Assembly (NCBI RefSeq): GCF_009733535.1
Contig: NZ_ML771899.1
Location: forward strand, 569,834 to 633,833
Reading direction: 5' to 3'
Source: Sphingobacterium endophyticum
GTDB taxonomy: Bacteria > Bacteroidota > Bacteroidia > Sphingobacteriales > Sphingobacteriaceae
Length of the DNA stretch: 64,000 nt
Shown: positions 51,562-59,561 of the stretch, in pieces
Layout of the letters: each line of letters opens with the position of its first letter
How positions within the stretch are numbered: the stretch's first letter is position 1
The notes under the pieces: generated by a model
What the model was told of the DNA's origin: nothing
The model's database searches: none
Seen by the model: only the letters and a program-made list of their open reading frames with translations
Position numbers and translations under genes: made by a program

Positions 51562-52692
51562 ATGCCGTACTCCCGATTATTATGGTCCATTTTTGGACTT
51601 TTTCTCTTTTTAACGAGCTGTATTAAAGATGAGGCGAAAAACATGGAAGCTGATATTACCCAGGTGTCCATTGCTGACAGTTTGATTAATGCTAAACCTA
51701 TCGTCAACAACCGAAATGTGGTAATCTATGTAAAGCCTGGAAAGGTAAATCTTAAAGAGTTCTCTTTAGAATTTGATCTGACTCCTGGTGCTACCTCTAT
51801 CCCAGAATCTGGTTCTGTCCAGGATTTTTCCCAACCCGTATATTACGAAGTAGTTTCTGAAGATGGTCAGTTTAAAAAACAGTATTCGGTTACATTACTT
51901 GAATCTTCAGTTCCCCAAAATTTTGACTTTGAACTATTCAAACAGGATGAAAAAAAGAAATGGATTTATTTCTATGAAGAAGTTCAAGGTATCCAACAAG
52001 AACTTTGGGCATCTGGAAACTCTGGATTTGCATTAACAGCTGGGACAAATCCTACAGAAAAATCTTACCCAACACAAGCAACTGATGACCCTAAATTGGT
52101 GAAGTCTGGTAAATATGCCGCTTACCTAGAAACAAAATCAACAGGATTCTTAGGCTCATTAGTCAAAAAGCCAATTGCTGCAGGAAATCTATTTATCGGT
52201 TCCATGTTTACCAAAAGCATAATTGATATACAAACCCGATTTGGGCTTCCATTTAATCGTGTTCCTCTTTCTTTATCAGGTTATTATAAATATGAACCAG
52301 GCAAAAAAGTTATCGATATGAACGGTAAAGAGGTTAATGTGATTGATGAATGCGATATCTACGCTGTATTGTTTGACCGTGTAGCTTTAATGAAAGCTAC
52401 AGAAAACGATGATGTTGATCCTGGAAGAACTTGGTTGAACGATAAAGATGTGCTTACTAGCCCACATATCATAGCTTTAGCACAGTTAAAAAATACAGGG
52501 CCAACAAAATCGGACGAACTTGTGAAATTCGATATCCCTTTCGAATATAAAAAGCAATATAGCCAAAATGATGTAGATGCTTACCGATATAGTATTGCTA
52601 TTGTACTTTCTTCTAGTAAGTATGGTGCAATTTTTCAAGGTGCTGTTGGCAGTAAGTTAATTGTAGATGAAGTAAAAATCAACGTAAGGTAA
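51562..52692 (+). CDS. PCMD-domain lipoprotein
   Basis: A 376-residue lipoprotein; the lipobox is FLTSC (Cys20). Residues about 25-115 form a small beta domain (VVIYVKPGKVNLKEFSLEFD) like DUF5018. Residues about 120-376 fit the PCMD family (putative carbohydrate metabolism domain): NFDFELFKQDEKKKWIYFYE, LSGYYKYEPGKKVI and KLIVDEVKINV. Such proteins are Bacteroidota surface proteins of unknown binding specificity. The stop overlaps the start of the outer-membrane protein gene by one base (TAATG). Confidence 0.82.
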   Translation: MPYSRLLWSIFGLFLFLTSCIKDEAKNMEADITQVSIADSLINAKPIVNNRNVVIYVKPGKVNLKEFSLEFDLTPGATSIPESGSVQDFSQPVYYEVVSEDGQFKKQYSVTLLESSVPQNFDFELFKQDEKKKWIYFYEEVQGIQQELWASGNSGFALTAGTNPTEKSYPTQATDDPKLVKSGKYAAYLETKSTGFLGSLVKKPIAAGNLFIGSMFTKSIIDIQTRFGLPFNRVPLSLSGYYKYEPGKKVIDMNGKEVNVIDECDIYAVLFDRVALMKATENDDVDPGRTWLNDKDVLTSPHIIALAQLKNTGPTKSDELVKFDIPFEYKKQYSQNDVDAYRYSIAIVLSSSKYGAIFQGAVGSKLIVDEVKINVR

Positions 52693-53459
52693 TGAACAGA
52701 ATAAAAATCAATATAAAGAATTCAATTTTAAGTGTCATAGGTCTAATGTTAGCATTTAACCTAAGTGGTCAAGAACTGCAAAAAGGTAAAATTAGAGTCG
52801 ATGCAGAACTGGGAACCAAAATTGGAGGAGCTTCTCCATTAGGCTTACCAACAGAAATTAGAAAGATTAACGGTTTTAAACCAGCGTTGCCATTTTTTGT
52901 AGGGGCAAAAGTTACTTATGGAATTGATGATAATTGGGGTGTTCAATCCGGTTTAATCTTTGAAGGTAAAGGAATGAAAACTGAAGCAACTGTAAAAGGT
53001 TATAGAACTACTTTTAATGCCGATGAAGATCCATCCCAAAATGTAAGAGGTTATTATTATGGTGATATTACAACCAATGTTGAAAACTTGTACCTAACTA
53101 TTCCAGTTTTGGCAACTTATCAACTTTCAGAAAATTGGAGATTGCATGCGGGTCCTTATGTTTCCTTTGCGGTACAAAGAAAATTCTATGGTCTTGCAAC
53201 TGATGGATATATCCGCGATGAAGAACCAACTGGTGAAAAAGTAGGTATTGTGGATGCTGCATACGATTTCAGCAAACAGATTAGAAAAGTTGATGTAGGA
53301 ATGAGTATTGGAGGGAAATATGACATCAACAAAAAATTCTATGCTTCAGCTCAACTTGACTATGGATTCAACAGCATAATGAAAACTGGTTTTGAAAGCA
53401 TTAGTTTCAACATGCATAATATCTTTATGAACATAGGCGTAGGAATGAGACTTTTCTAG
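52692..53459 (+). CDS. Outer-membrane beta-barrel protein (PorT-like)
   Basis: A 255-residue protein with a signal peptide (SVIGLMLAFNLSGQ, cleavage near residue 25). Alternating strands ending in aromatic residues (PFFVGAKVTYGIDDNWGVQS, LYLTIPVLATYQLSENWRLH, GPYVSFAVQRKFYG) and a terminal NIFMNIGVGMRLF fit an eight-stranded barrel of the PorT/OmpA-like family. It is coupled to the PCMD lipoprotein, so the two may act together at the cell surface. Confidence 0.85.
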   Translation: MNRIKINIKNSILSVIGLMLAFNLSGQELQKGKIRVDAELGTKIGGASPLGLPTEIRKINGFKPALPFFVGAKVTYGIDDNWGVQSGLIFEGKGMKTEATVKGYRTTFNADEDPSQNVRGYYYGDITTNVENLYLTIPVLATYQLSENWRLHAGPYVSFAVQRKFYGLATDGYIRDEEPTGEKVGIVDAAYDFSKQIRKVDVGMSIGGKYDINKKFYASAQLDYGFNSIMKTGFESISFNMHNIFMNIGVGMRLF

Positions 53460-53480
53460 CCCTAGATTACCAAAATGCAT

Positions 53481-53520
53481 AAAAAAGAGAGATGTTAATA
53501 TACCAACATCTCTCTTTTTT
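53481..53520 (+). terminator. Terminator after outer-membrane protein gene
   Basis: A 16-bp perfect stem joins 53481-53496 with 53505-53520 (core AGAGAGATGTT / AACATCTCTCT), with the A-run and T-run as its base. Confidence 0.9.
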
Positions 53521-53544
53521 ATATTTAAGTATAGACTAAAACAT

Positions 53545-53656
53545 TAACACCTACCCCCCCCCAGCACATAAACACCCAACCTCCTCAACACTTAACACCC
53601 ATCCTCCCAACTCTCAACCCTCCAGTTCTTATGTCTTATGTCTACTGTCTACTGTC
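53545..53656. repeat. C-rich low-complexity tract with heptad repeats
   Basis: The plus strand is almost free of G between 53545 and 53620 and includes a run of nine C (53554-53562) and recurring AACACCC-like words. It ends in four 7-bp units, TTATGTC twice and TACTGTC twice (53629-53656). Read on the minus strand the tract is a G-rich, decayed array of heptads such as GACAGTA and GACATAA. It lies between convergent genes. Confidence 0.7.
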
Positions 53657-53660
53657 TCCT

Positions 53661-54623
53661 CTACATTTTCAACCCGATTTCTCTCAATCTTTCGTCCAAA
53701 TATTGTCCTGCGGTGTAATCTGCATAAGCTTTTGGATGTTCTGCATCTATGCAAGAGTCTAATGATGCTAAGCTCATATTTGATTTTGGATGTAAGAAAA
53801 ATGGAACAGAATAACGAGAGTTTTTCATCAATTCACGAGGAGGATTGACAACACGATGTGTGGTAGACTTCAATTTATTATTCGTTAATCTTTGCAGCAT
53901 ATCGCCTACATTAACGACTATATCCTCGCCTTTTGCTTTAATGGCAAACCATTCCCCTTCCTTTGTCAACACCTCTAATCCATCAGCACTTGCGCCAATT
54001 AATAAAGTGATTAAATTAATGTCTTCATGAGCTCCTGCGCGAACAGCATCTGCTGGAATAGCATCAGGGTTCTCTATAGGGAAATAATGGATGGCGCGTA
54101 AAATCGAGTTTCCATTAATAACATATTGTTCGAAATAGTCTTCAGGTAACTCCAAATATGTAGCAATGGCTTTTAATAAATTGCGACCTGCATCTTCGAG
54201 TTTCTTATATATTTCTGCTGTAACCTCATTAAAACGAGGTAATTCGGCAACTAATGGATTGTCCGGAAAATCCGCTTTTGAATATTCCTCCCCAACGATT
54301 GTTTGTCCCCTCTGCCAAAATTCTTTCAAATCTGGTGTCTTCGAATCCTTTGCTTTTTCTTTCCCTTTCGATGTATATCCTCTTTGCCCTGCTAATTCAG
54401 GAAATTCATATTTATCTTTTATGGTTGCGGGTTGATCGAAAAACTCCTTTACGACCTGATATAATTCATCAATAAGTTCATGAGATAGGCCATGATTCGC
54501 AATGGTAACGAATCCTGTCTCGTTAAATGCTTTGCCGATATCTGACACGAATTGTTGGCGTTCTTCAGAACTGCCAGCCGTAAAATGTGTCAGGTCTAAT
54601 CTTGGAATATTTACTAATGCCAT
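53661..54623 (-). CDS. Isopenicillin N synthase-like 2OG-Fe(II) oxygenase
   Basis: A 320-residue protein from the ATG at 54623 (an in-frame extension to 54668 overlaps the promoter). It has the DIOX_N segment (IPRLDLTHF, GFVTIANHGLSHELIDELYQ) and the 2OG-Fe(II) domain with iron ligands in GAHEDINLITLL (HxD) and TTHRVVNPP (distal His), and RYSVPFF carrying the 2-oxoglutarate Arg. Bacterial members act on small molecules; no neighbouring gene cluster shows which. It is divergent from marR. Confidence 0.9.
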   Translation of the reverse strand: MALVNIPRLDLTHFTAGSSEERQQFVSDIGKAFNETGFVTIANHGLSHELIDELYQVVKEFFDQPATIKDKYEFPELAGQRGYTSKGKEKAKDSKTPDLKEFWQRGQTIVGEEYSKADFPDNPLVAELPRFNEVTAEIYKKLEDAGRNLLKAIATYLELPEDYFEQYVINGNSILRAIHYFPIENPDAIPADAVRAGAHEDINLITLLIGASADGLEVLTKEGEWFAIKAKGEDIVVNVGDMLQRLTNNKLKSTTHRVVNPPRELMKNSRYSVPFFLHPKSNMSLASLDSCIDAEHPKAYADYTAGQYLDERLREIGLKM

Positions 54624-54641
54624 GTTTTTATTTGTTTGATG

Positions 54642-54649
54642 CAAAGTTA
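54642..54649 (-). promoter_or_regulatory. -7 promoter element for the 2OG oxygenase gene (TAACTTTG)
   Basis: Minus-strand TAACTTTG matches TAnnTTTG and is 18 nt before the ATG; a TTG at 54668-54666 is 16 nt upstream of it, slightly close. Confidence 0.5.
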
Positions 54650-54670
54650 ATGTAATAATAATATCCAAAA

Positions 54671-54687
54671 TTATAAACTGTTTATAA
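54671..54687. promoter_or_regulatory. 17-bp palindrome in the oxygenase-marR divergent region
   Basis: TTATAAACTGTTTATAA is a perfect 8-1-8 inverted repeat next to the -33 region of the oxygenase promoter. Its size and symmetry suit a MarR-type dimer, and a related half AACAGTTT recurs near 54822. Binding is not shown. Confidence 0.45.
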
Positions 54688-54849
54688 CCCCTTTAAAATT
54701 TTATTTAATGATTTGAAATTCAATCCCTAAAAGTTTTCCACATTTCATAACATTTCGTAAATTCTCACATTATTATTTTATATCAAACCGTTAATGTCAA
54801 CTATTTATTAAAAAATCACAAAACAGTTTGATTTATCAATTCAAAAATT

Positions 54850-54871
54850 TAAATTTGTTATGCTTGCATAA
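54850..54871 (+). promoter_or_regulatory. marR -7 element (TAAATTTG) with adjoining inverted repeat
   Basis: TAAATTTG (54850-54857) matches TAnnTTTG. It is directly followed by the inverted repeat TTATGC-TT-GCATAA (54858-54871), which would cover the transcription start, a typical place for autorepression. Confidence 0.5.
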
Positions 54872-54891
54872 TAAATGTTAGAAACCCGAAT

Positions 54892-55338
54892 ATGAGCCAA
54901 GACAATACCATCGATTATTTTTTAAAAACCGCATGGCAAACTGTTGCCAATAAATATAATGTGATAGCTTCCCAGCATGGTTTTACACAAGCTGCCGGTT
55001 ACATATTAATTAACATTCATCGGGATGGTACTCCTGTTTCGCAAATCGCTAACTCTACCGGTGTGAAAACGACTTCTTTATCTAGAGTCCTCAATAACTT
55101 AGAATCACTAGGATTTATCTATCGTGAAACTAGTGATACCGACAAACGTTCCGTTAAAGTGTATTTAACCGAATTAGGCCAAGAGAAAAGAAAGATAGCT
55201 AAAGATGTCGTTCGCGAATTCAATGATCATTTGAGCACATCTTTCTCTGAAAAGGAAAAGGCAACTTTAATAAAGTTCCTGAAAAAAATAAACGAGGTAG
55301 CTACTAACTACTCTCCTCAAGTACAAATTGAACCTTAA
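54892..55338 (+). CDS. MarR-family transcriptional regulator
   Basis: A 148-residue winged-helix regulator: QAAGYILINIHRDGTPVSQI, then the recognition region STGVKTTSLSRVLNNLESLG, and the wing IYRETSDTDKRSVKVYLTEL. MarR proteins usually repress and are released by small ligands. It stands first, 22 bp ahead of the beta-oxidation genes, so it probably controls them, perhaps in response to an acyl-CoA (inference). Palindromes in its upstream region are candidate operators. Confidence 0.93.
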   Translation: MSQDNTIDYFLKTAWQTVANKYNVIASQHGFTQAAGYILINIHRDGTPVSQIANSTGVKTTSLSRVLNNLESLGFIYRETSDTDKRSVKVYLTELGQEKRKIAKDVVREFNDHLSTSFSEKEKATLIKFLKKINEVATNYSPQVQIEP

Positions 55339-55360
55339 TAAATTAGAAAATATACGTGAT

Positions 55361-57787
55361 ATGAATAGAAATATTAAAAAAGTAGCTGTATTAGGTTCCG
55401 GAGTAATGGGATCCCGAATTGCTTGCCACTTTGCTAATATAGGTTTAGAGGTTTTACTTTTGGACATTGTTCCGAAAGAACTATTGCCTGCTGAAGAAGC
55501 GAAGGGATTAACTTTGGACAGCCCATTGGTGCGTAATAGAATCGTTAACCAATCTTTGGAAACTGCCATTAAATCAAACCCTGCACCTTTATATAGCAAA
55601 TCCTTTGCAACGCGTATTTCTACCGGTAACTTCGATGATGATATGAACAAAATTGCCCATGCTGATTGGGTCATTGAAGTTGTTGTAGAACGTTTGGATA
55701 TCAAAAAATCTGTCTTTGATAAGGTTGAGCAATTCCGAAAACCAGGGACATTGATTACCACCAATACTTCCGGTATTCCTATTCACCTAATGGAAGAAGG
55801 CCGCTCTCAGGATTTTAAAGAAAACTTCTGTGGAACTCACTTCTTTAACCCTCCCCGTTATCTTCCTTTATTGGAAATTATTCCAACCAAGGATACCAAG
55901 AAAGAAGTTGTTGACTTCTTAATTGAATACGGAGATAAAATGTTGGGTAAAACAGTGGTGTTATGTAAGGATACCCCAGCATTTATCGGAAATAGAATCG
56001 GTGTTTATTCGATGTTGGCTATTACTCACCTTGTTGAGAAATTAGGACTATCTGTTGAAGAGGTAGATAAATTTACCGGCCCTGCAATGGGACACCCAAA
56101 ATCCGCAACCTTTAGAACAGCAGATGTTGTCGGTTTGGATACTTTAGTAAATGTAGCTAAGGGATTGGAACAAAATGCACCAGATGATGAAGCTAAAGGA
56201 GTTTTTATTCTCCCTGAATTCATCAGCAAAATGGTGGAAAATAAATGGTTGGGAGAAAAAACGAAAAAAGGATTCTATGAAAAGGTCAAAGATGATAAAG
56301 GAAATTCTGAAATCCTTTCATTGAACTTAAAAGATATGACCTTTGGTCCTCAGCAAAAAGTGAAATCTTCAACCCTTGAGGCTACTAAACCTGTGGAGGA
56401 TATCCGCAAAAGAATGAAAGTCTACGAGCAAGGTACTGATAAGGCAGCAGAATTATTCCGAGCTATGCATTATCCTTTGTTCGAATATGTTTCTAACCGT
56501 GTGCCAGAAATTACGGATAATTTCTTCCGTATAGATGATGCTATGCGTGCAGGTTTCGGTTGGGAAATTGGCCCTTTTGAAGTTTGGGACGCCCTAGGTG
56601 TTAGAGATACTATTGAAAAAATAAAAAAAGAAGAAAAACGCCTCCCAGGGCAGACTGGCGAAGTCGCCAAATGGGTACATGAAATGTTGGATGCTGGTTT
56701 TGAAAGCTTCTATAAAGTAGAAAATGGCGTGCGCCATTATTATGATATTGCTTCGAAATCTTATCTCCCAATTCCTGGAACCGAGGATTTAATCGTCTTA
56801 GACCATATTCGTGAATCTAAAACGATATGGAAAAATTCCGGAGTATCCATCATTGACTTAGGTGACGGAATTATCAATTGTGAATTCCATACTAAAATGA
56901 ACACTATTGGTGGTGATGTCATTCAAGGATTGAACAAAGCAATTGATCTAGCAGAAAAAGATTATCGTGGATTGGTGATATCTAATGATGGTAAAAACTT
57001 CTCTGCTGGTGCAAATATTGGTATGATCTTCATGATGGCTGTTGAGCAGGATTATGATGAACTTAATATGGCGGTGAAGATGTTTCAAGATACATCAATG
57101 CGCTTAAGATATTCGGCTATTCCTGTCGTTGCCGCTCCTTTCCAATTAGCATTAGGTGGAGGTTGTGAATTCTCGATGCATGCTGATTTTGTTCAGCTAC
57201 ATGCGGAAACCTATATGGGACTTGTTGAGTTTGGTGTTGGTGTCATCCCTGGTGGTGGAGGTTCTAAAGAATTTGCTCTTAGAGCATCGGACGATTTCCG
57301 AGCAGATCAAATTGATCAGAACTTCCTGAAAGATCGTTTCTTAACTATTGGCCAAGCCAAAGTATCTACATCAGCTGTGGAGGCCTTTGAACTAGGATAC
57401 CTTCAGGAAGGAAAATATGAAATCACCATGAACCGCGCGAGGTTATTGGCTGATGCTAAAGCCAAAGCATTAGAATTAGCAAATGCTGGCTATGTCCAAC
57501 CAGCTCATCGCAAGAATATTAAGGTTTTAGGAAATCAAGGACTAGGAATCGTGTACGTAGGCGCTTCCTCTATGGAAGCCGGACATTACATCTCCGAGCA
57601 CGACAAGTTAATTTCCGAAAAACTAGGATGGGTAATGTGCGGCGGTGACCTTTCCCAACCAACAGAAGTCGATGAACAATACCTTTTAGACATGGAAAGA
57701 AAAGCATTCCTAGAACTTTGCGCAACCCGCAAAACCCTTGAACGCATTCAGCACATGCTAACAACAGGAAAACCGTTCAGAAATTAG
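55361..57787 (+). CDS. 3-hydroxyacyl-CoA dehydrogenase/enoyl-CoA hydratase fusion
   Basis: An 808-residue bifunctional beta-oxidation enzyme from the ATG at 55361, which precedes the NAD-binding strand (KKVAVLGSGVMGSRIACHFA). The dehydrogenase part fills residues 1-420 (NFCGTHFFNPPRYLPLLEII, GFYEKV), and the hydratase/crotonase part fills 480-700 (LVISNDGKNFSAGANIGMIF, ALGGGCEFSMHADF with VIPGGGGSKEFAL). This order is reversed compared with E. coli FadB/FadJ. With the thiolase and the acyl-CoA dehydrogenase it makes a near-complete pathway. Its stop codon lies inside a heptad repeat. Confidence 0.94.
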   Translation: MNRNIKKVAVLGSGVMGSRIACHFANIGLEVLLLDIVPKELLPAEEAKGLTLDSPLVRNRIVNQSLETAIKSNPAPLYSKSFATRISTGNFDDDMNKIAHADWVIEVVVERLDIKKSVFDKVEQFRKPGTLITTNTSGIPIHLMEEGRSQDFKENFCGTHFFNPPRYLPLLEIIPTKDTKKEVVDFLIEYGDKMLGKTVVLCKDTPAFIGNRIGVYSMLAITHLVEKLGLSVEEVDKFTGPAMGHPKSATFRTADVVGLDTLVNVAKGLEQNAPDDEAKGVFILPEFISKMVENKWLGEKTKKGFYEKVKDDKGNSEILSLNLKDMTFGPQQKVKSSTLEATKPVEDIRKRMKVYEQGTDKAAELFRAMHYPLFEYVSNRVPEITDNFFRIDDAMRAGFGWEIGPFEVWDALGVRDTIEKIKKEEKRLPGQTGEVAKWVHEMLDAGFESFYKVENGVRHYYDIASKSYLPIPGTEDLIVLDHIRESKTIWKNSGVSIIDLGDGIINCEFHTKMNTIGGDVIQGLNKAIDLAEKDYRGLVISNDGKNFSAGANIGMIFMMAVEQDYDELNMAVKMFQDTSMRLRYSAIPVVAAPFQLALGGGCEFSMHADFVQLHAETYMGLVEFGVGVIPGGGGSKEFALRASDDFRADQIDQNFLKDRFLTIGQAKVSTSAVEAFELGYLQEGKYEITMNRARLLADAKAKALELANAGYVQPAHRKNIKVLGNQGLGIVYVGASSMEAGHYISEHDKLISEKLGWVMCGGDLSQPTEVDEQYLLDMERKAFLELCATRKTLERIQHMLTTGKPFRN

Positions 57788-57813
57788 TATTAAGTATTGA
57801 GTATTTAGTATTA
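57786..57813 (+). repeat. Heptad tandem repeat (AGTATTN)x4
   Basis: Four 7-bp units AGTATTA, AGTATTG, AGTATTT and AGTATTA run from the stop codon of the preceding gene. Part of the block (57787-57798) has a perfect 12-bp inverted copy at 57908-57919, and the opposite-strand version of the heptads is found after the next gene. Confidence 0.75.
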
Positions 57814-57907
57814 AGATGAGATTGCTATCTATAAAGTTTAATGTTTTGATTAAATGATTTTTAATGTAATGTTAAAATAGAAAGATAAATTTCACTAAAT
57901 AAATACA

Positions 57908-57919
57908 AATACTTAATAC
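57908..57919 (-). repeat. 12-bp inverted copy of the heptad block
   Basis: AATACTTAATAC is the exact reverse complement of 57787-57798 and sits 8 bp before the four-helix-bundle ATG, so the leader of that gene can fold into a long stem-loop. Confidence 0.6.
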
Positions 57920-57927
57920 AGATAAAA

Positions 57928-58284
57928 ATGCATAACTATAAGGAGTTGAAAGTCTGGCAAAAGTCTATTGATTTAGTTTCAGACATCTATAAATTGACTG
58001 ATTTATTTCCTGAAAGGGAGCGATTTAATTTAGTAAGTCAAATTCAGAGAGCAGCAATTTCAATTCCGTCTAATATTGCAGAAGGTGCCGGAAGAAATTC
58101 CAATAAAATGTTTGTTCAATTTTTAGGAATATCACACGGATCAACCTATGAATTGGAGACACAATTAATTATATCAAAAAATTTAGGTTATTTATTAGAA
58201 AGTGATTTAGAAACTATTTTATTTAAGATTTATGAAGTTCAAAAAATGAGCTTTGTTCTTCAGAAAAAACTAAGAGGTTGCTAA
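57928..58284 (+). CDS. Four-helix-bundle protein (23S rRNA intervening-sequence type)
   Basis: A 118-residue protein of the TIGR02436 family: HNYKELKVWQKSIDLVSDIY, LFPERERFNLVSQIQRAAIS, IPSNIAEGAGRNSNKMFVQF and GSTYELETQLIISKNLGYL. These small proteins were first seen encoded in 23S rRNA intervening sequences, and relatives (bAvd) assist diversity-generating retroelements; here there is no rRNA or reverse transcriptase nearby. The gene splits a fatty-acid oxidation operon and is bordered by inverted heptad repeats, which suggests it arrived as a small unit. Confidence 0.9.
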   Translation: MHNYKELKVWQKSIDLVSDIYKLTDLFPERERFNLVSQIQRAAISIPSNIAEGAGRNSNKMFVQFLGISHGSTYELETQLIISKNLGYLLESDLETILFKIYEVQKMSFVLQKKLRGC

Positions 58285-58286
58285 AT

Positions 58287-58314
58287 CTAACTACTAAATA
58301 CTAACTACTAAATA
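58287..58314 (-). repeat. Heptad tandem repeat, inverted relative to 57786-57813
   Basis: CTAACTA, CTAAATA, CTAACTA and CTAAATA; read on the minus strand these give AGTATTT- and AGTAGTT-like heptads, the same family as the block before the four-helix-bundle gene but in the opposite orientation. The block ends 7 bp before the thiolase ATG. Confidence 0.72.
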
Positions 58315-58321
58315 CTTTAAC

Positions 58322-59494
58322 ATGGAAGCATACATTGTAGCAGGATTTCGTACAGCGGTGGGAAAGGCTCCTAGAGGAGGTTTTCGATTTACACGTGCGG
58401 ATGATTTGGCAGCAGATGTTATTAAGCATTTAATGGCGTCTGTTCCAAATGTAAACAAAGAAGATATTGACGACGTGATTGTGGGTAATGCAATGCCTGA
58501 AGCTGAGCAGGGCCTCAATGTTGGTCGTTTTATTTCCCTAATGGGATTAGATACTGATAAAGTACCGGGAATTACAGTAAACCGTTATTGTGCTTCTGGA
58601 TTAGAAACAATCGCCACTGCTGTTGCTAAAATTAAATCAGGAATGGCCGATATGATTGTTGCGGGTGGCGTTGAAATCATGTCAGGAATGCCTTTTGGTG
58701 GTTGGAAGATCGTCCCTAATCCTGTCGTGTCTAAAGAACATCCTGATTGGTACTGGGGAATGGGTTTAACAGCGGAAGCTGTTGCTAAAGACTTTAATGT
58801 CTCTAGAGAAGATCAGGATAAATTTGCGCTAAAATCTAATCAAAAAGCGGTTGCAGCTATAAAAGAAGGAAAGTTCAAAGAGGAAATTGTACCTATTACC
58901 ATTAAAGAAAATTATGTCAAAAATGGTAAGATGGCAACTAAAGAATATGTAGTCGATACGGACGAAGGTCCTCGTGCAGATACATCTTTGGAGGCTCTTT
59001 CTAAATTAAGGCCAGTGTTCGATGCGAAAGGGTCTGTAACTGCGGGTAACTCTTCCCAAACATCGGATGGCGCAGCTTTTGTTCTCGTTGTTTCTGAAAG
59101 AAAACTAAAGGAATTAAACTTAAAACCTATTGCTAAACTACTTAGTTATGCCGTTGCTGGGGTACCTCCAAGAATTATGGGGATAGGACCGGTCGTTGCA
59201 ATTCCTAAAGCTTTAGAACAAGCAGGCATGAAGAAAGAGGATATCGACTTATTTGAATTGAATGAAGCTTTTGCCTCTCAATCTTTGGCCGTAATCCGCG
59301 AATTAGGCCTTGATGAAGAAAAAGTAAATGTAAATGGCGGAGCTATTGCGCTAGGACACCCTCTTGGATGTACAGGTGCTAAACTTACCGTACAGGTATT
59401 GCATGAACTTAAACGAAGAGGAAAGAAATACGGAATGGTAACCATGTGTGTTGGTACTGGTCAAGGGGCTGCGGGAATTTTTGAATTACTATAA
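58322..59494 (+). CDS. Acetyl-CoA C-acyltransferase (thiolase)
   Basis: A 390-residue thiolase that cleaves 3-ketoacyl-CoA in the last step of beta-oxidation. The acyl-accepting Cys90 is in [19 protein letters not shown] and [17 protein letters not shown] carry the other catalytic His and Cys, and the terminal [17 protein letters not shown] is typical. FadA-type degradation is more likely than biosynthesis because of its partners. The heptad block directly upstream replaces what would normally be a short intergenic gap to the fused dehydrogenase gene. Confidence 0.95.
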   Translation: MEAYIVAGFRTAVGKAPRGGFRFTRADDLAADVIKHLMASVPNVNKEDIDDVIVGNAMPEAEQGLNVGRFISLMGLDTDKVPGITVNRYCASGLETIATAVAKIKSGMADMIVAGGVEIMSGMPFGGWKIVPNPVVSKEHPDWYWGMGLTAEAVAKDFNVSREDQDKFALKSNQKAVAAIKEGKFKEEIVPITIKENYVKNGKMATKEYVVDTDEGPRADTSLEALSKLRPVFDAKGSVTAGNSSQTSDGAAFVLVVSERKLKELNLKPIAKLLSYAVAGVPPRIMGIGPVVAIPKALEQAGMKKEDIDLFELNEAFASQSLAVIRELGLDEEKVNVNGGAIALGHPLGCTGAKLTVQVLHELKRRGKKYGMVTMCVGTGQGAAGIFELL

Positions 59495-59561
59495 TATTGA
59501 ACTAACAAAAATATAAACAGATGAGGTGCATGTTCACTTTATTCTAAACAACAAGAATATC

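Noticed and set aside
54624..54668. 15-residue extension of the 2OG oxygenase
   Set aside because: It contains the -7 element and adds no conserved residue.
57928..58284. Four-helix-bundle gene as part of a diversity-generating retroelement
   Set aside because: No reverse transcriptase, template repeat or variable target gene is present in the window.
57786..58314. Heptad blocks considered as a CRISPR array or transposon terminal repeats
   Set aside because: Units are 7 bp, contiguous and without spacers, and there is no cas or transposase gene; they are kept as simple repeats with a possible link to the four-helix-bundle gene.
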